The notes under the pieces are model-generated. The model saw only the letters and a list, made by a program, of their open reading frames with translations. It had not been told where the DNA came from and did not search any database. From Roseospira marina (GTDB lineage: Bacteria > Pseudomonadota > Alphaproteobacteria > Rhodospirillales > Rhodospirillaceae): 64,000 nucleotides of DNA. The translations under genes were made by a program, and so were the position numbers. The stretch lies in NCBI RefSeq assembly GCF_014197855.1, contig NZ_JACIGJ010000005.1, positions 1-64,000 on the forward strand, written 5' to 3'. Shown here piece by piece: positions 49,801 through 58,231 of this stretch; position 1 is the stretch's first letter, and every line of letters begins with the position of its first letter.

Positions 49801-50286
49801 ATCGGACAGATCATCGGCGATGCGGAGCAGCGCGCGCTCCTGGATGTCGCCGGCCAGGGTGATGACGACGATGGGAAACAGGCTGATGTTGACCTCGTTG
49901 ACGGTCGGCTCGTCCGTTTCGTCCGGCAGCTCGGCCTTGGCAATATCGACCTTTTCCTGAACGTCGCGTTTGGCCTTCTCGCTGTCGAAACCGGCCTCGA
50001 ACTCCATCAGCACGTTGGCGCCGCCCTCGTAGGCGGTGGAGCGCATCTCCTTCACGCCCTCGATGCCCTTGAGTTCCTGCTCCATCGGGCGGACGAGCAG
50101 GCGTTCGGCGTCCTCGGGCGAGATGCCGCGATGCGACATCGCCACGTAGATGATCGGAATCGGAACGTCGGGGGAGCTTTCCTTGGGAATCTCCAGGAAC
50201 GCGATGGTGCCGGCAATCAGCACCAGGACCAGCGACGCGAGAACCGTGCGCGACCGGCCGATGGCGGCGTCGATCACGCCCGTCAT
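46876..50286 (-). CDS. RND efflux pump, inner-membrane transporter (AcrB/HAE1 family)
   Basis: A 1136-residue proton-driven exporter. There are 12 expected membrane helices in two blocks (N-terminal helix at 13-33; clusters near residues 335-470 and 850-1020), large periplasmic loops after the first helix of each half, and family motifs LVDGAIVVTEYADRK and ESSPDVPIPIIYVAMSHRGISPEDAERLLVRPMEQEL. It is longer than usual because of a ~85-residue hydrophilic C-terminal tail with tandem DGGPR repeats, presumably cytoplasmic and disordered. Its ATG overlaps the stop of the membrane-fusion gene by 4 bp. No outer-membrane channel gene is in the operon. The substrate is unknown. Confidence 0.93.
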   Translation of the reverse strand: MTGVIDAAIGRSRTVLASLVLVLIAGTIAFLEIPKESSPDVPIPIIYVAMSHRGISPEDAERLLVRPMEQELKGIEGVKEMRSTAYEGGANVLMEFEAGFDSEKAKRDVQEKVDIAKAELPDETDEPTVNEVNISLFPIVVITLAGDIQERALLRIADDLSDELEKIPSVLEVDIGGDREEQADIIVDPVRLQSYGLANADVAEVIARFNRLVAAGTLDTGQGRFAIKVPGLYKDLDDILDQPVKYTEDSVVRLRDFATIRASYKDPEGFARVNGQPAVTLEVKKRVGENIIDTVNAARAVVERERALWPDGLEVNFIQDQSDDIQTMLFDLQNNVIAAILLVMVVVVAALGLRSGLLVGVAIPGSFLMAILLLAAMGLTVNMVVLFSLILAVGMLVDGAIVVTEYADRKMAEGLDRRTAYSLAAQRMAWPVIASTATTLAAFMPLLFWTGTVGEFMKYMPITLVATLTASLLMALIFVPTLGALFGKAGAADPETMRALAASERGDLTDLKGMTGAYARLLNASLRQPGLIVILAVVGLVASWMAYAHFGRGVEFFPDVEPEQAQVLVHARGNLSVHEKDALVREVEERVLALPDFDAVYARSFNRAPRDAAEDVIGVIGLTYKDWQMRRPSDEVLDLIRARTSDLAGVRVEPKEPDPGPPVGKEIQVQLTARDPAILPDAVATVLEAFDDIGGLVDIEDSRPIPGIQWDLDVDMGQAAKLGGDVASVGNIVQLVTSGLKVSSFRPDSAKDEVDIVVRYPTEYRSLSQLDRLRLNTPRGLVPVSSFVTREANPKISQIERVDGRRVMTVEANVAKGLLPNDKMKELRAWMAEHPERFPQGLEIDFKGEDEEQKESQAFLSKAFAVALFIMALILVTQFNSFYAAFLILSAVVMSTVGVMLGLLVTGQAFGIIMSGVGVIALAGIVVNNNIVLIDTHDRLKMEFDDPREAILRTGVQRLRPVMLTSVTTMLGLLPMMFMVNIDFIGRTVSYGAPSMQWWTQLATAVVVGLLFATVLTLVVTPSALMLQARAHAWVERRRARRRARIEAPHTGTRGGTTSPPADDGPDSDESGDGPRNGGDDGSPDGGPRDGGPRDGGPRDGGPRDGGPRDGGDRTDEDRPDRPDVPHAAQFTWRPA
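46956..47035. repeat. 15-bp tandem repeat (5 full copies plus a partial) in the RND gene
   Basis: The unit CGTCCCGAGGTCCCC is repeated without a mismatch at 46956, 46971, 46986, 47001 and 47016, with a partial sixth copy. In the gene it encodes DGGPR pentapeptides. Copy number can vary by slippage without frameshift. Confidence 0.92.
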
Positions 50287-51485
50287 GGGTTCGGGCCTCC
50301 CTCCGCTCCGTCGCTCTCAACGTCGTTGACCGTCGTGGAGGGTGTGTGGCCCTCGGCCAGGGCGGCCTTGTCGGCGGCGGCGAGCGCGGCGGTGTTGCGG
50401 GTGATGGTCTCGGTGTCGACCGGCTCGACGATCTGGCCGGGACGCACGAACTCCTGACCGACGATAATGACCGTGGCCGGGTCGGGCAGGCCCTCGATCC
50501 AAAGGCCGTTCTCGTCGTCGCCGGCCAGATTCACCGGATAGAACACGACCCGGTTTTCGTCATCGACGATCTTCACGCCAACGCGCCCGTCGTCGTCCAG
50601 GCCCAAGACGGCCGGCGAGATGCGGTGCGCCGGCCGGCTGTCCACGGGCAGGGTCACGTCCGCCGTCATGCCTTCGGGGACCGGCGGGTCGGGATTGGCG
50701 ACCGAGAGTTCGATGGCGAACGTGCGGGTCACGCCGTCGGCGACCGGCGCGATGAAGGATACCGTACCCTCCAGCGTGCGACCGGTGACAAGGGTGGCCG
50801 TGCCGGGCTGGCCCAGATGGACCTGCGCGATGTCCGCCTCGGCGAGTTTCGCGCGCACGACCAGCGGATCCAGATCGACGATGCGGGCGATGGGCTCGCC
50901 GATCGACACGTAGTCGCCCTCCTCCACGAGGCGTTCGGCGACCACACCGGCGAAGGGGGCGGTGATCTCGGTACGGTCGATGTCCAGGAGCATGGCGGCG
51001 AGGGTGGCACGCGCATCCTCCAGCGAGGCCTTGGATTCGAGCACCCGCTGGCGGCTGGTGAAGTCGCGATTGGCGAGGCGCTGGTCGCCTTTGTAGCGGT
51101 CCTCCCAACGGGCCACGGCGGCCTCCGCCCGGCTCAGGCGTTCCATGCGGTCATCCTTGGCCAGCCGGGCGAGCAGGGAGCCGGTCTCAACGGCACGCCC
51201 CTCCTCGGCGCCGACCTCGGCGACGCGGCCGGCGGTTTCGGCCCGAACCTCGACCGTGCGCGAGGCTTCCGTGGCGCCCAGGACCGACAGGGTTGCGACG
51301 CGCGATTCGGCGTTCAACTGGGTAACGCGGACGCGCGGAACGACGGCGTCGCGGTGGTCCGCTCCGGGTGGTTGCAGGGCGGCCTGCGTCGTGCTGGGGT
51401 CCGGTGGCTGGCCCACAATGCCCGAGGCCACCCACACCACGGTGGCCAGCACGATCAGAGCGGCGATCAGCAACGATGATCTCAT
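50283..51485 (-). CDS. RND efflux membrane-fusion (periplasmic adaptor) protein
   Basis: A 400-residue adaptor linking the RND pump to an outer-membrane channel. An N-terminal membrane/signal helix (residues ~5-24) is followed by the first lipoyl half (TVEVRAETAGRVAEVGAEEG), a helical hairpin (about 105-165: AEAAVARWEDRYKGDQRLANRDFTSRQRVLESKASLEDARATLA), the second lipoyl half (ITAPFAGVVAERLVEEGDYV) and beta-barrel domains (FIAPVADGVTRTFAIEL). The C-terminal ~40 residues are hydrophilic. It lies 87 bp downstream of padR and overlaps the pump gene by 4 bp. Confidence 0.93.
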   Translation of the reverse strand: MRSSLLIAALIVLATVVWVASGIVGQPPDPSTTQAALQPPGADHRDAVVPRVRVTQLNAESRVATLSVLGATEASRTVEVRAETAGRVAEVGAEEGRAVETGSLLARLAKDDRMERLSRAEAAVARWEDRYKGDQRLANRDFTSRQRVLESKASLEDARATLAAMLLDIDRTEITAPFAGVVAERLVEEGDYVSIGEPIARIVDLDPLVVRAKLAEADIAQVHLGQPGTATLVTGRTLEGTVSFIAPVADGVTRTFAIELSVANPDPPVPEGMTADVTLPVDSRPAHRISPAVLGLDDDGRVGVKIVDDENRVVFYPVNLAGDDENGLWIEGLPDPATVIIVGQEFVRPGQIVEPVDTETITRNTAALAAADKAALAEGHTPSTTVNDVESDGAEGGPNP

Positions 51486-51572
51486 GGGTTTCGCAGTCCG
51501 TCTTGCGGCGGAGCCCCGCGACGGTCGGGCGTCACGGCGGCGGGAAAACGGCGCATCCGAGTTGGACGCGGG

Positions 51573-52205
51573 TTAGGGGCTCCCGGCAGCCGTCGTCGCC
51601 GCAGCGGCCTCGGTCAGGCGAGACGGCGTGGCGGGCTCTTCCTCGGCCGGTGCCTTGATGGCGTTATCATCGGGGCCGGGCCCGGTCCGGAGGGCCTCTT
51701 CCAGGGCACTACGATGCTCTTCGATGCACCGCGCCCAACTCAGGCAGCCCTCCCGCCCCATGTCGAGCAGGAACTGGCGCCCAGGCGGTGGCGTGCCGGT
51801 TTCCTTCGCCAGGGTGTGCGCCAGATCCCGATAGCCCTGCGCGTATTCGTCCAGCAGCGTCGACACCTGATCCGGGCTCATCAAATGGGCGAAGGCGATG
51901 GCGAACATGAAATCCGACCGCAGGCGGTCGAAGGCGAACCGCCGCACCAGGGCCTGACGCAGGGCGACGCGGCCAGCGTCGGTGATGGCATAAACCTTCT
52001 TGTCGGGGCGTCCGTCCTGGGCCTGCTCCGTGCAGGTGGCCAGCCCCTCCGCGAGCAGGGCGTTCAAGGCTGGGTAGATCGAGCCGTAACTCAGGCTCTG
52101 ATACAGTTGGAACGGTCCTTCCTCAAACGCCTTGCGGATGTCGTAGCCGGTGTTGAAGCCGGCGTCCAGCGCGCCGAGGCATAGGATTTTCGAGTCCAGG
52201 GGCAT
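51573..52205 (-). CDS. PadR family transcriptional regulator
   Basis: A 210-residue winged-helix regulator, first gene of the padR-adaptor-pump operon. The N-terminal DNA-binding domain is typical of the family (LCLGALDAGFNTGYDIRKAFEE; SYGSIYPALNALLAEGLATC; GRPDKKVYAITDAGR), followed by a helical dimerisation domain and an Ala/Glu/Thr tail. PadR proteins usually repress neighbouring efflux or detoxification genes until a small phenolic or drug-like ligand binds. ATG 52205 has AAAGGA 11 nt upstream; the in-frame ATG at 52268 is not conserved. A palindromic AT-rich operator candidate lies about 100 bp upstream. Confidence 0.92.
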   Translation of the reverse strand: MPLDSKILCLGALDAGFNTGYDIRKAFEEGPFQLYQSLSYGSIYPALNALLAEGLATCTEQAQDGRPDKKVYAITDAGRVALRQALVRRFAFDRLRSDFMFAIAFAHLMSPDQVSTLLDEYAQGYRDLAHTLAKETGTPPPGRQFLLDMGREGCLSWARCIEEHRSALEEALRTGPGPDDNAIKAPAEEEPATPSRLTEAAAATTAAGSP

Positions 52206-52570
52206 GACGCAAGCGGTCCTTTGATCGGCCGTGGGCGCGCGCGGCACGGTGACCTCAGAGCGGCACACCGGCGGGCCGGGTCACCGGAAAGGCGACGAGC
52301 CCATATATTTCGCGGCGATATATATCACCGTGACATAGGGGTGGGGCAAGGAAGGATAGGGACCCTACTACGCAGAATGCGCAGGCCTGTCCCGCATTTT
52401 TTTCATGAAGACTCACACATATCCCATCACGTGCTAGGATAACGAGTCGGTCGGCGGCCGGCCCCGTGCGGGCGCGCCGGCCGATACGCGCGAGGACCGG
52501 GCATCGCCAGTCCTGAGGCTCCCGGAACGCGCGGCCGGCCAGCGACCGCCCGAAACAACCGAACGCGAGT
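52206..52570. other. Divergent region padR / alpha-beta hydrolase
   Basis: This 365-bp gap holds the putative PadR operator at 52303-52329 and otherwise GC-rich DNA with an AT-rich stretch near 52385-52445. No gene is supported. It may contain promoters for both divergent genes. Confidence 0.5.
52303..52329. promoter_or_regulatory. Candidate PadR operator
   Basis: ATATAT and GATATATATC blocks flank a short GC spacer (CATATATTTCGCGGCGATATATATCACC region). The right part GG-n-GATATATATC-n-CC (52314-52329) is a palindrome. AT-rich alternating ATATAT half-sites are typical of PadR operators, and the site lies about 100 bp upstream of padR, suggesting autorepression of the whole operon. Confidence 0.5.
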
Positions 52571-53410
52571 ATGACTGTCATCGATTGCGCCCCGCCTGCC
52601 CTGGAAATCCACATCACCCCGCCTGCGCGGCCCCCATCGGCCGTGGGCGCGAGCCAGCCTGCGCGGCCGCCGCTGGTGTTCGTCCACGGGGCGTTCGCCG
52701 GGGCCTGGTGCTGGGAGGAGTATTTCGCCCCCTATTTCAGCCGCATGGGCTACACCACCGTGACCTTCAGCCTGCGGGGGCATGGGAACAGCGAGGGCTG
52801 GGATCTGCTCGATTTGGCCAGTCTGGGCGACTATGTCGACGACTTGACCCGGGTGGTGGCCGGGCTCGACCAGCCGCCGGTGCTGATTGGGCACTCGATG
52901 GGCGGCATGGTGGTGCAGAAGTACCTGGAAACCCGCTCCGCCGCCGCCATGGTGCTGATGGCCTCGGTCGGGCCATGGGGTCTGCTGGAAAGCTCCTGGC
53001 ACATGATGCTCAGCAGCCCGGGGCTCATGCAGGGCATCTCGCTCATGCAGATGATGGGCAAGCCGGTGCTGAGCGCTGACGTGTTCTATGATGGTCTGTT
53101 CTCGTCGGCTGTGCCGCCCGCGCGCGCGGCCCGTTTTCTGCAGTTGTTCCAGCGGGAGTCGCAACGGGTCATTCTCGATCTGAGCCTGTGGGACGTGCCG
53201 CGCCAGCCACCCCGTACCCCGTTGCCGACCCTGGTTATGGGGGCGGGCGACGATGCGTTCATCCCGCGCTCCATGGTGCAGCGGACGGCGCGCTACCTGG
53301 ACGCCGAACACCTCATCGTGCCGGATATGTCGCACGCCATGATGCTGGAGGAGACCTGGCGGCAGGCGGCCGATCCGGTCCTGCACTGGCTGCGGGGGCA
53401 GGGGCTGTAG
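52571..53410 (+). CDS. Alpha/beta hydrolase
   Basis: A 279-residue soluble hydrolase. Elements of the fold are seen in order: oxyanion-hole VFVHGAFAGAWCWEEYFAPY, FSLRGHGNSEG, the nucleophile elbow GHSMGG near residue 115, the acid in VMGAGDDAFIP and the catalytic His in MSHAMMLEE. The first ~30 residues are Pro/Ala-rich and not conserved. It resembles esterase or lipase-like members, but the substrate cannot be deduced. It is divergent from padR and may share its regulation. A GNAT gene follows after 35 bp on the same strand. Confidence 0.92.
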   Translation: MTVIDCAPPALEIHITPPARPPSAVGASQPARPPLVFVHGAFAGAWCWEEYFAPYFSRMGYTTVTFSLRGHGNSEGWDLLDLASLGDYVDDLTRVVAGLDQPPVLIGHSMGGMVVQKYLETRSAAAMVLMASVGPWGLLESSWHMMLSSPGLMQGISLMQMMGKPVLSADVFYDGLFSSAVPPARAARFLQLFQRESQRVILDLSLWDVPRQPPRTPLPTLVMGAGDDAFIPRSMVQRTARYLDAEHLIVPDMSHAMMLEETWRQAADPVLHWLRGQGL

Positions 53411-53445
53411 CGGGATCGCCCAGGACGCGACGGAACGAGGGTTCG

Positions 53446-53937
53446 ATGATCCGCGAGATGGAAAGCCGGGACGTGGCGCCCGTGATTGCCCTGTGGCACG
53501 AGACCGGCCTGTACCGCGCCTACAACGATCCCCAGCGCGACATCGCCTTTGCCGTTCGGGACCATCACTCCACGATTCTGGTGGCCGAGGACGACGATGG
53601 GCGCCTGGTGGGCTCGCTGATGGTGGGGGAGGACGGCCACCGGGGCTGGGCCTATTACGTGGCCGTCGCGCCGAACCGGCAAGGCAGCGGTTTGGGCCGC
53701 CGCTTGATGGAGGCGGCCGAGGCGTGGCTGCGCGCGCGTGGCGTCTGGAAGCTGCAGCTTCTGGTCCGGGCGGAGAACACCGCCGTGTCCGCGTTCTACG
53801 AACACCTTGGGTACCACGACACCCGGTCGCGCTGCTTTCAGAAGGTCATCGAGCCGGTGGAGTCCCCGGCGGAGGTTATGACGGGTAAACCGGTACCGGC
53901 GGCGCCAAGCGAGCATCAAACGGAGTCGTCTGTTTGA
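53446..53937 (+). CDS. GNAT family N-acetyltransferase (YpeA-like)
   Basis: A 163-residue acetyl-CoA-dependent acyltransferase. It has the start REMESRDVAPVIALWHETGL, the core YYVAVAPNRQGSGLGRRLMEAAEAWLRARGV (Q/RxxGxG/A acetyl-CoA loop) and LQLLVRAENTAVSAFYEHLGY, which are characteristic of the YpeA subgroup. The C-terminal ~25 residues are a variable tail. ATG 53446 has GAGGG 5 nt upstream; the longer frame back to 53188 overlaps the hydrolase. It is probably co-transcribed with the hydrolase. It lacks features I would expect for PseH, so it is not proposed as the missing pse acetyltransferase. Confidence 0.92.
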   Translation: MIREMESRDVAPVIALWHETGLYRAYNDPQRDIAFAVRDHHSTILVAEDDDGRLVGSLMVGEDGHRGWAYYVAVAPNRQGSGLGRRLMEAAEAWLRARGVWKLQLLVRAENTAVSAFYEHLGYHDTRSRCFQKVIEPVESPAEVMTGKPVPAAPSEHQTESSV

Positions 53938-53955
53938 TGGCGGATCCGTCCTCTT

Positions 53956-53990
53956 CCAGCCTGCGGTGAGGAAAAATCACCGCAGGCTGG
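53956..53990. terminator. Perfect 14-bp inverted repeat after the GNAT gene
   Basis: CCAGCCTGCGGTGA and TCACCGCAGGCTGG flank a 7-nt loop (GGAAAAA). It lies between the convergent GNAT and ychF genes and has no U-tract on either strand. Probably a bidirectional terminator or transcript-stabilising hairpin. Confidence 0.55.
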
Positions 53991-54065
53991 CAAGGCCGAC
54001 CGGCCGCCGCGCCGTAGGGCGCGAAAAGCGCGGCGGCGATGAGGCGGGCTCATAGCCGCCTAGCG

Positions 54066-55169
54066 TTAAACATTAAACAGGAAGTGGAACACGTCGCCGT
54101 CCTGGGTGACGTAGTCCTTGCCCTCGGAGCGCATCTTGCCTGCGTCCTTGGCGCCCTGCTCGCCGCCACAGGCGATGAAGTCGGCGTAGGCGATGGTCTC
54201 GGCCCGGATGAAGCCGCGTTCGAAATCGGTGTGGATCGCCCCGGCCGCTTCCGGCGCCTTGGCGCCTCGGCGCACGGTCCAGGCACGCGCCTCCTTCGGG
54301 CCGACGGTGAAGAACGTCAGCAGGTCGAGCAGGTCGTACCCGGCCCGGATCACCCGGGTCAGGCCGGTTTCCGACAGGCCCAGGTCTTCCAGGAACGCCG
54401 CCTTTTCCTCCGGGTCTTCAAGCTGGGCGACCTCGGCCTCGATGGCGGCGGAGATCACAACGGAGACGGCGCCTTCGGCCGCGGCCTTCTCGGCCACCCG
54501 GGCGGACAGGGCGTTGCCGGCCGCGGCACTCTCCTCGTCCACATTGCAGACGTATAGCACCGGCTTCGACGACAGCAGGTTCAACTGGTGGAACTGCTTC
54601 AGCGCGTCCGGATCGGTCGGGCGGGCGAGGCGGGCCGGCTTGCCCTCGCGCAGCAGCGCCAGGGCCGGTTCCATGACCGCGATCTGCGCCTTGGCGAGGG
54701 CGTCGCCGCCCTTGGCCTTCTTGCCCAGCGGTACGATGCGCTTTTCCAGGCTCTCCAGGTCGGCGAGCAGCAGTTCGGTTTCGATCGTCTCGGCGTCGCG
54801 GATCGGGTCCACCGCCCCGTCGACGTGGGTGACGTTCTCGTCCTCGAAGCAGCGCAGGACGGAGACGATGGCGTCCGTCTCGCGGATGTTGGCCAGGAAC
54901 TGGTTGCCCAGGCCCTCGCCCTTGGACGCGCCGCGCACCAGCCCGGCGATGTCGACGAACTCAAGCTGGGTCGGGATTTCCTTCGCCGACTTGGCGATGG
55001 TGGCGAGCTTGTCAAGGCGGTCGTCGGGCACCGCCACGCGCCCCACGTTGGGCTCGATGGTGCAGAACGGGAAGTTGGCCGCCTGCGCCGCCGCCGTCGA
55101 GGTGAGCGCGTTGAAGAGCGTCGACTTGCCCACGTTGGGCAGGCCCACGATGCCGCAATTGAATCCCAT
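54066..55169 (-). CDS. ychF: Redox-regulated ATPase YchF (OBG family)
   Basis: A 367-residue P-loop ATPase of the OBG/TRAFAC class that prefers ATP to GTP and associates with ribosomes. Motifs are G1 GLPNVGKST at residues 8-16, G3 [17 protein letters not shown], an altered G4 (YVCNVDEES; NxxE in place of NKxD, as in YchF) and the C-terminal TGS-like domain ([19 protein letters not shown] ... [17 protein letters not shown]). ATG 55169 gives the family's standard N-terminus; an upstream in-frame ATG at 55220 does not. Confidence 0.97.
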   Translation of the reverse strand: MGFNCGIVGLPNVGKSTLFNALTSTAAAQAANFPFCTIEPNVGRVAVPDDRLDKLATIAKSAKEIPTQLEFVDIAGLVRGASKGEGLGNQFLANIRETDAIVSVLRCFEDENVTHVDGAVDPIRDAETIETELLLADLESLEKRIVPLGKKAKGGDALAKAQIAVMEPALALLREGKPARLARPTDPDALKQFHQLNLLSSKPVLYVCNVDEESAAAGNALSARVAEKAAAEGAVSVVISAAIEAEVAQLEDPEEKAAFLEDLGLSETGLTRVIRAGYDLLDLLTFFTVGPKEARAWTVRRGAKAPEAAGAIHTDFERGFIRAETIAYADFIACGGEQGAKDAGKMRSEGKDYVTQDGDVFHFLFNV

Positions 55170-55245
55170 CGGTCGCCTGTTCGGTTGAATGTGGGGAGAG
55201 GTGTGGGCGCAGTACCCCATGACCGCCCCGGTGGCAACAGGAGGG

Positions 55246-56538
55246 TTACATGTTCCGGGGCAGAATCAGCGCCACGTCGGGCCACCACACCAGTCCGACG
55301 ATGGCCAGGACCATGATCAGGAACATTGGAACGCTCGCCTTGGAGATGAACCCCATGTCGTGGCCGGTCATCCCTTGCAGGACGAACAGGTTGAATCCGA
55401 TGGGCGGGGTGATCTGCGCCATCTCCACCACGATCATCAGGTAGATGCCGAACCACACCATGTCGAACCCGGCCTGCCGCACCAGGGGCTCGATCACCGC
55501 CATGGTCAAGACGATGGAGGAGATGCCGTCCAGGAACATGCCCAGGATGATGTAGAACACCGTCAGCATGGCAATGAGTTCAAGCGGCGACAGGTTCAGG
55601 CCGCCGATGCCCTCCGCCAGCGCGCGGGGAATGCCGGTGAACCCCATCGCCAGAGACAGGAACGTCGAGCCCGCCAGAATGAAGGCGATCATGGCCGAGG
55701 TCCGCACCGCACCCAGCAGGGAGTCCCGGAACGCCTCCCACGACAGGCTTCCGTGCAACGCCGACAGCGCCAAGGATCCGACCACGCCGAGCACGGCGGC
55801 CTCCGTCGCTGTCGCCACGCCGGAATAGATCGATCCGATCACACCCAGGATCAGCAACACCACCGGCAGCAGCAACCACAGGCCGTGCAGCCGTTCGCGC
55901 ATCGTGTACACCACCCGATCGGCGCTTTTGTGCTTCGACAGCAGACCCCAGAGCGCGACGTAGGCCATGAACATCAGGGCGAGGCAGGCCCCGGGCAGCA
56001 GGCCGGCGATGAACAGCTTGGCGATGCTCTCGTTGACCGAAACGCCGTAGATGATGAGCGAGATCGACGGCGGGATCAGCAGGCCCAGCGTGCCCGCTCC
56101 GGCCAGGGTGCCGACCACCATACGCTCCGGGTACTGGCGTGCGCGCAGCTCCGGGATCGACATCTTGCCGACCGTGGCCACGGTGGCCGCCGAGGATCCG
56201 GAGATGGCGGCAAAGATCGCGCAGCCGGCGACGTTCACATGCAGAAGGCCCCCGGGCAGCCGGGCCAGCCACGGCGTCAGGCCCTGGAACAGCACCTCCG
56301 ACAGGCGGGAGCGGAACAGGATCTCGCCCATCCAGATGAACATGGGCAGGGCCGTCAGGGTCCAGGAGGATTGCGCGCTCCACAGGATCATCGCCATGGA
56401 ATCGCCGGTGGGGCGGCTGGTGAACAGCTCCATCCCGATCCAGGCGCAGGCCAGCAGGCTCGCCCCCACCCACACGCCCGACCCGAGAAACGCAAACAGA
56501 GACAGGACGAAAATCGCGATCAGGAGGCCTTCGTTCAT
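55246..56538 (-). CDS. dctM: TRAP transporter large permease subunit (DctM type)
   Basis: A 430-residue membrane protein with about 12 hydrophobic helices, the sodium-coupled translocation subunit of a TRAP uptake system. Family segments include [81 protein letters not shown] and [21 protein letters not shown], plus [17 protein letters not shown]. The start ATG 56538 overlaps the dctQ-type stop (ATGA). It acts with the small subunit and the binding protein encoded upstream. Confidence 0.95.
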   Translation of the reverse strand: MNEGLLIAIFVLSLFAFLGSGVWVGASLLACAWIGMELFTSRPTGDSMAMILWSAQSSWTLTALPMFIWMGEILFRSRLSEVLFQGLTPWLARLPGGLLHVNVAGCAIFAAISGSSAATVATVGKMSIPELRARQYPERMVVGTLAGAGTLGLLIPPSISLIIYGVSVNESIAKLFIAGLLPGACLALMFMAYVALWGLLSKHKSADRVVYTMRERLHGLWLLLPVVLLILGVIGSIYSGVATATEAAVLGVVGSLALSALHGSLSWEAFRDSLLGAVRTSAMIAFILAGSTFLSLAMGFTGIPRALAEGIGGLNLSPLELIAMLTVFYIILGMFLDGISSIVLTMAVIEPLVRQAGFDMVWFGIYLMIVVEMAQITPPIGFNLFVLQGMTGHDMGFISKASVPMFLIMVLAIVGLVWWPDVALILPRNM

Positions 56539-57071
56539 GTGTCGCGGCCTCCGTCCGCCTCGGGGGCCGTGAGGCTGTGCCGCCCCTCCACCAGGCACCG
56601 GACCGCGGAATCCGCCGTCGCGATGGCGAAACAGACCGCCCCGACGGCCATGACGCTTTGCGGTATCCACAGCGGCGTGGCGTCCGCGCCCTGGCTGATG
56701 TCGCCGTAGACGTAGGAGTAGTACGTCAGGCGCCCGAAGTAGACCGCCATGTAACCGGCGGCGGCGGCGATGATCGCGCGCGCCCACAGCTCAAACGCCC
56801 AGCGCGTCCACCCGGTGAGATTGGTGAGGAGCAGAGTGACGCGGATGTGCGCGCCGGAGCGGAAGGCGTAGGGCATGCCGAAGAACGCCCCGGCGGCCAT
56901 GGCATACCCGGCGTAGGCATTCACCCCACCCAGATAGACCCCGATCAGGCGGGAGACGATGCTGGCGAGGATCAGGCCCGTGAGCACCACGAGCAGCAGG
57001 GCGGCCACCGCGCCGCAGGCGACATAGAAGCGGTCGAGGCCCCAGGCCAGGGCGGCGAAGGCTCGGGTCAT
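56535..57071 (-). CDS. dctQ: TRAP transporter small permease subunit (DctQ type)
   Basis: A 178-residue protein with four hydrophobic helices (about 16-38, 50-70, 92-112, 139-158), as in DctQ-type subunits. GGVNAYAGYAMAAGAFFGMPYAFRSGAHIRV is the conserved loop region with Gly/Ala-rich helix packing. ATG 57071 has AGGA 8 nt upstream. The 146-bp gap to the binding-protein gene contains a G-rich tandem repeat about 20 bp from the ATG. Confidence 0.92.
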   Translation of the reverse strand: MTRAFAALAWGLDRFYVACGAVAALLLVVLTGLILASIVSRLIGVYLGGVNAYAGYAMAAGAFFGMPYAFRSGAHIRVTLLLTNLTGWTRWAFELWARAIIAAAAGYMAVYFGRLTYYSYVYGDISQGADATPLWIPQSVMAVGAVCFAIATADSAVRCLVEGRHSLTAPEADGGRDT

Positions 57072-57090
57072 GTGGCGGTCCTGGGCGGGG

Positions 57091-57126
57091 CGAGGGGCGG
57101 GGCGAGGGGCGGGGCGAGGGGCGGGG
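57091..57126. repeat. Three-unit 12-bp G-rich tandem repeat in the TRAP operon
   Basis: CGAGGGGCGGGG is repeated three times exactly (57091, 57103, 57115), followed by more G-runs to 57152. The + strand could form G-quadruplex; the transcript carries the C-rich complement just upstream of the DctQ ribosome site. It may tune the relative output of the binding protein and permeases. Confidence 0.85.
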
Positions 57127-57217
57127 TGTGTGATGTGGTGGGGCGGGGCGGGCGAAGTCCCCGCGTGCGCATCGCAACGCGGCCGTCTTCGCCCGCCTGG
57201 ACCCGGCTCAGCGGCGC

Positions 57218-58231
57218 TTATTCTGCTTTGTAGGCCTCAAGGACCTCGGCGCCCAGGTCGCCGGCGCGGTCCTTCCACTCGGCCGCCATGGTGGCGCCCA
57301 GATCGCGGAACTCCGCCTTCAGCGTGGGGGAGGGCGGGGCGACGGTCATGCCATTGGCCGCCAACTGCTCCTTGTACCAGTCCGCCAAGCGCTGCGCCTC
57401 GGCCCAGCCGGCGTCTTCGGCCTTGGTGGCCTCTTCCAGCACGATGGCCTGGGTGGCCTCGTCCAGACCGTCCCAGGCGGCCTGATTGACGATGACCATG
57501 TTCTTGGGCAGCCACGCCTGGACGTCGTACCAGTAGTCGACGAACTCCCAGATCTTGCGATCATAGCCGGTGGAGCCGGAGGAGATCATGCTTTCCGCGA
57601 CGCCGGTCGCAAAGGCCTGGGACAGCTCGGCCGTTTCGATGCTGGTCGGGATGGCGCCCATCAGTTCGGCCAGTTGCGAGGTCGCCGGGTTGTAGGCGCG
57701 GAACTTCAGCCCTTTCATGTCGGCGATGCTTTCGATCGGCCTGGTCGAATACAGGCCCTGCGGCGGCCACGGCACGGCATACAGCAGCTTCAGACCCTTC
57801 TCCGCCAGCACCTGCTCGGTCGCCGCCTTCGAGGCGTCGTAGAGCGCGCGGGCCTCCTCGAAGCTGGTCGCCAGGAACGGCACGGCGTCGATTTCGAAGA
57901 TCGGGTCCTCGTTGCCCAGCGCCGACATCAGCCGCTCGCCGATGGGGGCGATTCCGCGCCGCACCGCCCCGAAGATCTCCCCACCCGGCACCAGCGCGCC
58001 GCCCGGGTGCGTTTTGATCTCCAGCGCGCCGCCGGTTCGCTCGGTGACAGCGGCGGCGAAGGCTGCGTTGTTCTCCGAGTGGTAGTTGGAGGCCGCGTAG
58101 GCCATCGGCATGTCCCAGGTTTCCGCCCGGGCGCTCGTGGCTCCCAGGCCGAGGCCCAGGAGCAGCGCAAGTGCGGCGCTCAGCGAGGCAGTGCGGATCA
58201 GGCCACAGCGGCGGGGAAACGGATGCGGCAT
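57218..58231 (-). CDS. dctP: TRAP transporter periplasmic substrate-binding protein (DctP type)
   Basis: A 337-residue binding protein with a Sec signal peptide (MPHPFPRRCGLIRTASLSAALALLLGLGLGATSARA, cleavage after ARA). The mature protein has DctP features: MAYAASNYHSENNAAFAAAV, THPGGALVPGGEIFGAVRRG, MKGLKFRAYNPATSQLAELMGAIPT (Arg of the conserved substrate carboxylate contact) and AELSQAFATGVAESMISSG. TRAP systems mostly import organic acids, and the neighbouring racemase/ThDP genes hint at a keto acid or dicarboxylate. ATG 58231 starts a standard signal peptide; 58273 is less likely. It is the first gene of its operon, divergent from the racemase gene. Confidence 0.94.
   Translation of the reverse strand: MPHPFPRRCGLIRTASLSAALALLLGLGLGATSARAETWDMPMAYAASNYHSENNAAFAAAVTERTGGALEIKTHPGGALVPGGEIFGAVRRGIAPIGERLMSALGNEDPIFEIDAVPFLATSFEEARALYDASKAATEQVLAEKGLKLLYAVPWPPQGLYSTRPIESIADMKGLKFRAYNPATSQLAELMGAIPTSIETAELSQAFATGVAESMISSGSTGYDRKIWEFVDYWYDVQAWLPKNMVIVNQAAWDGLDEATQAIVLEEATKAEDAGWAEAQRLADWYKEQLAANGMTVAPPSPTLKAEFRDLGATMAAEWKDRAGDLGAEVLEAYKAE

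Noticed and set aside
47416-50457. A 1013-codon open frame opposite the RND pump gene
   Set aside because: Low-complexity His/Asp/Gln-rich translation, no ribosome site, and the opposite strand has an unmistakable AcrB-family protein.
53446-53937. The GNAT gene as the missing PseH
   Set aside because: It is 14 kb from the pse operon, linked to an alpha/beta hydrolase, and its core looks like the YpeA subgroup.
57060-57217. A small gene in the G-rich gap of the TRAP operon
   Set aside because: The open frames there are simple translations of the 12-bp repeat with no ribosome site.
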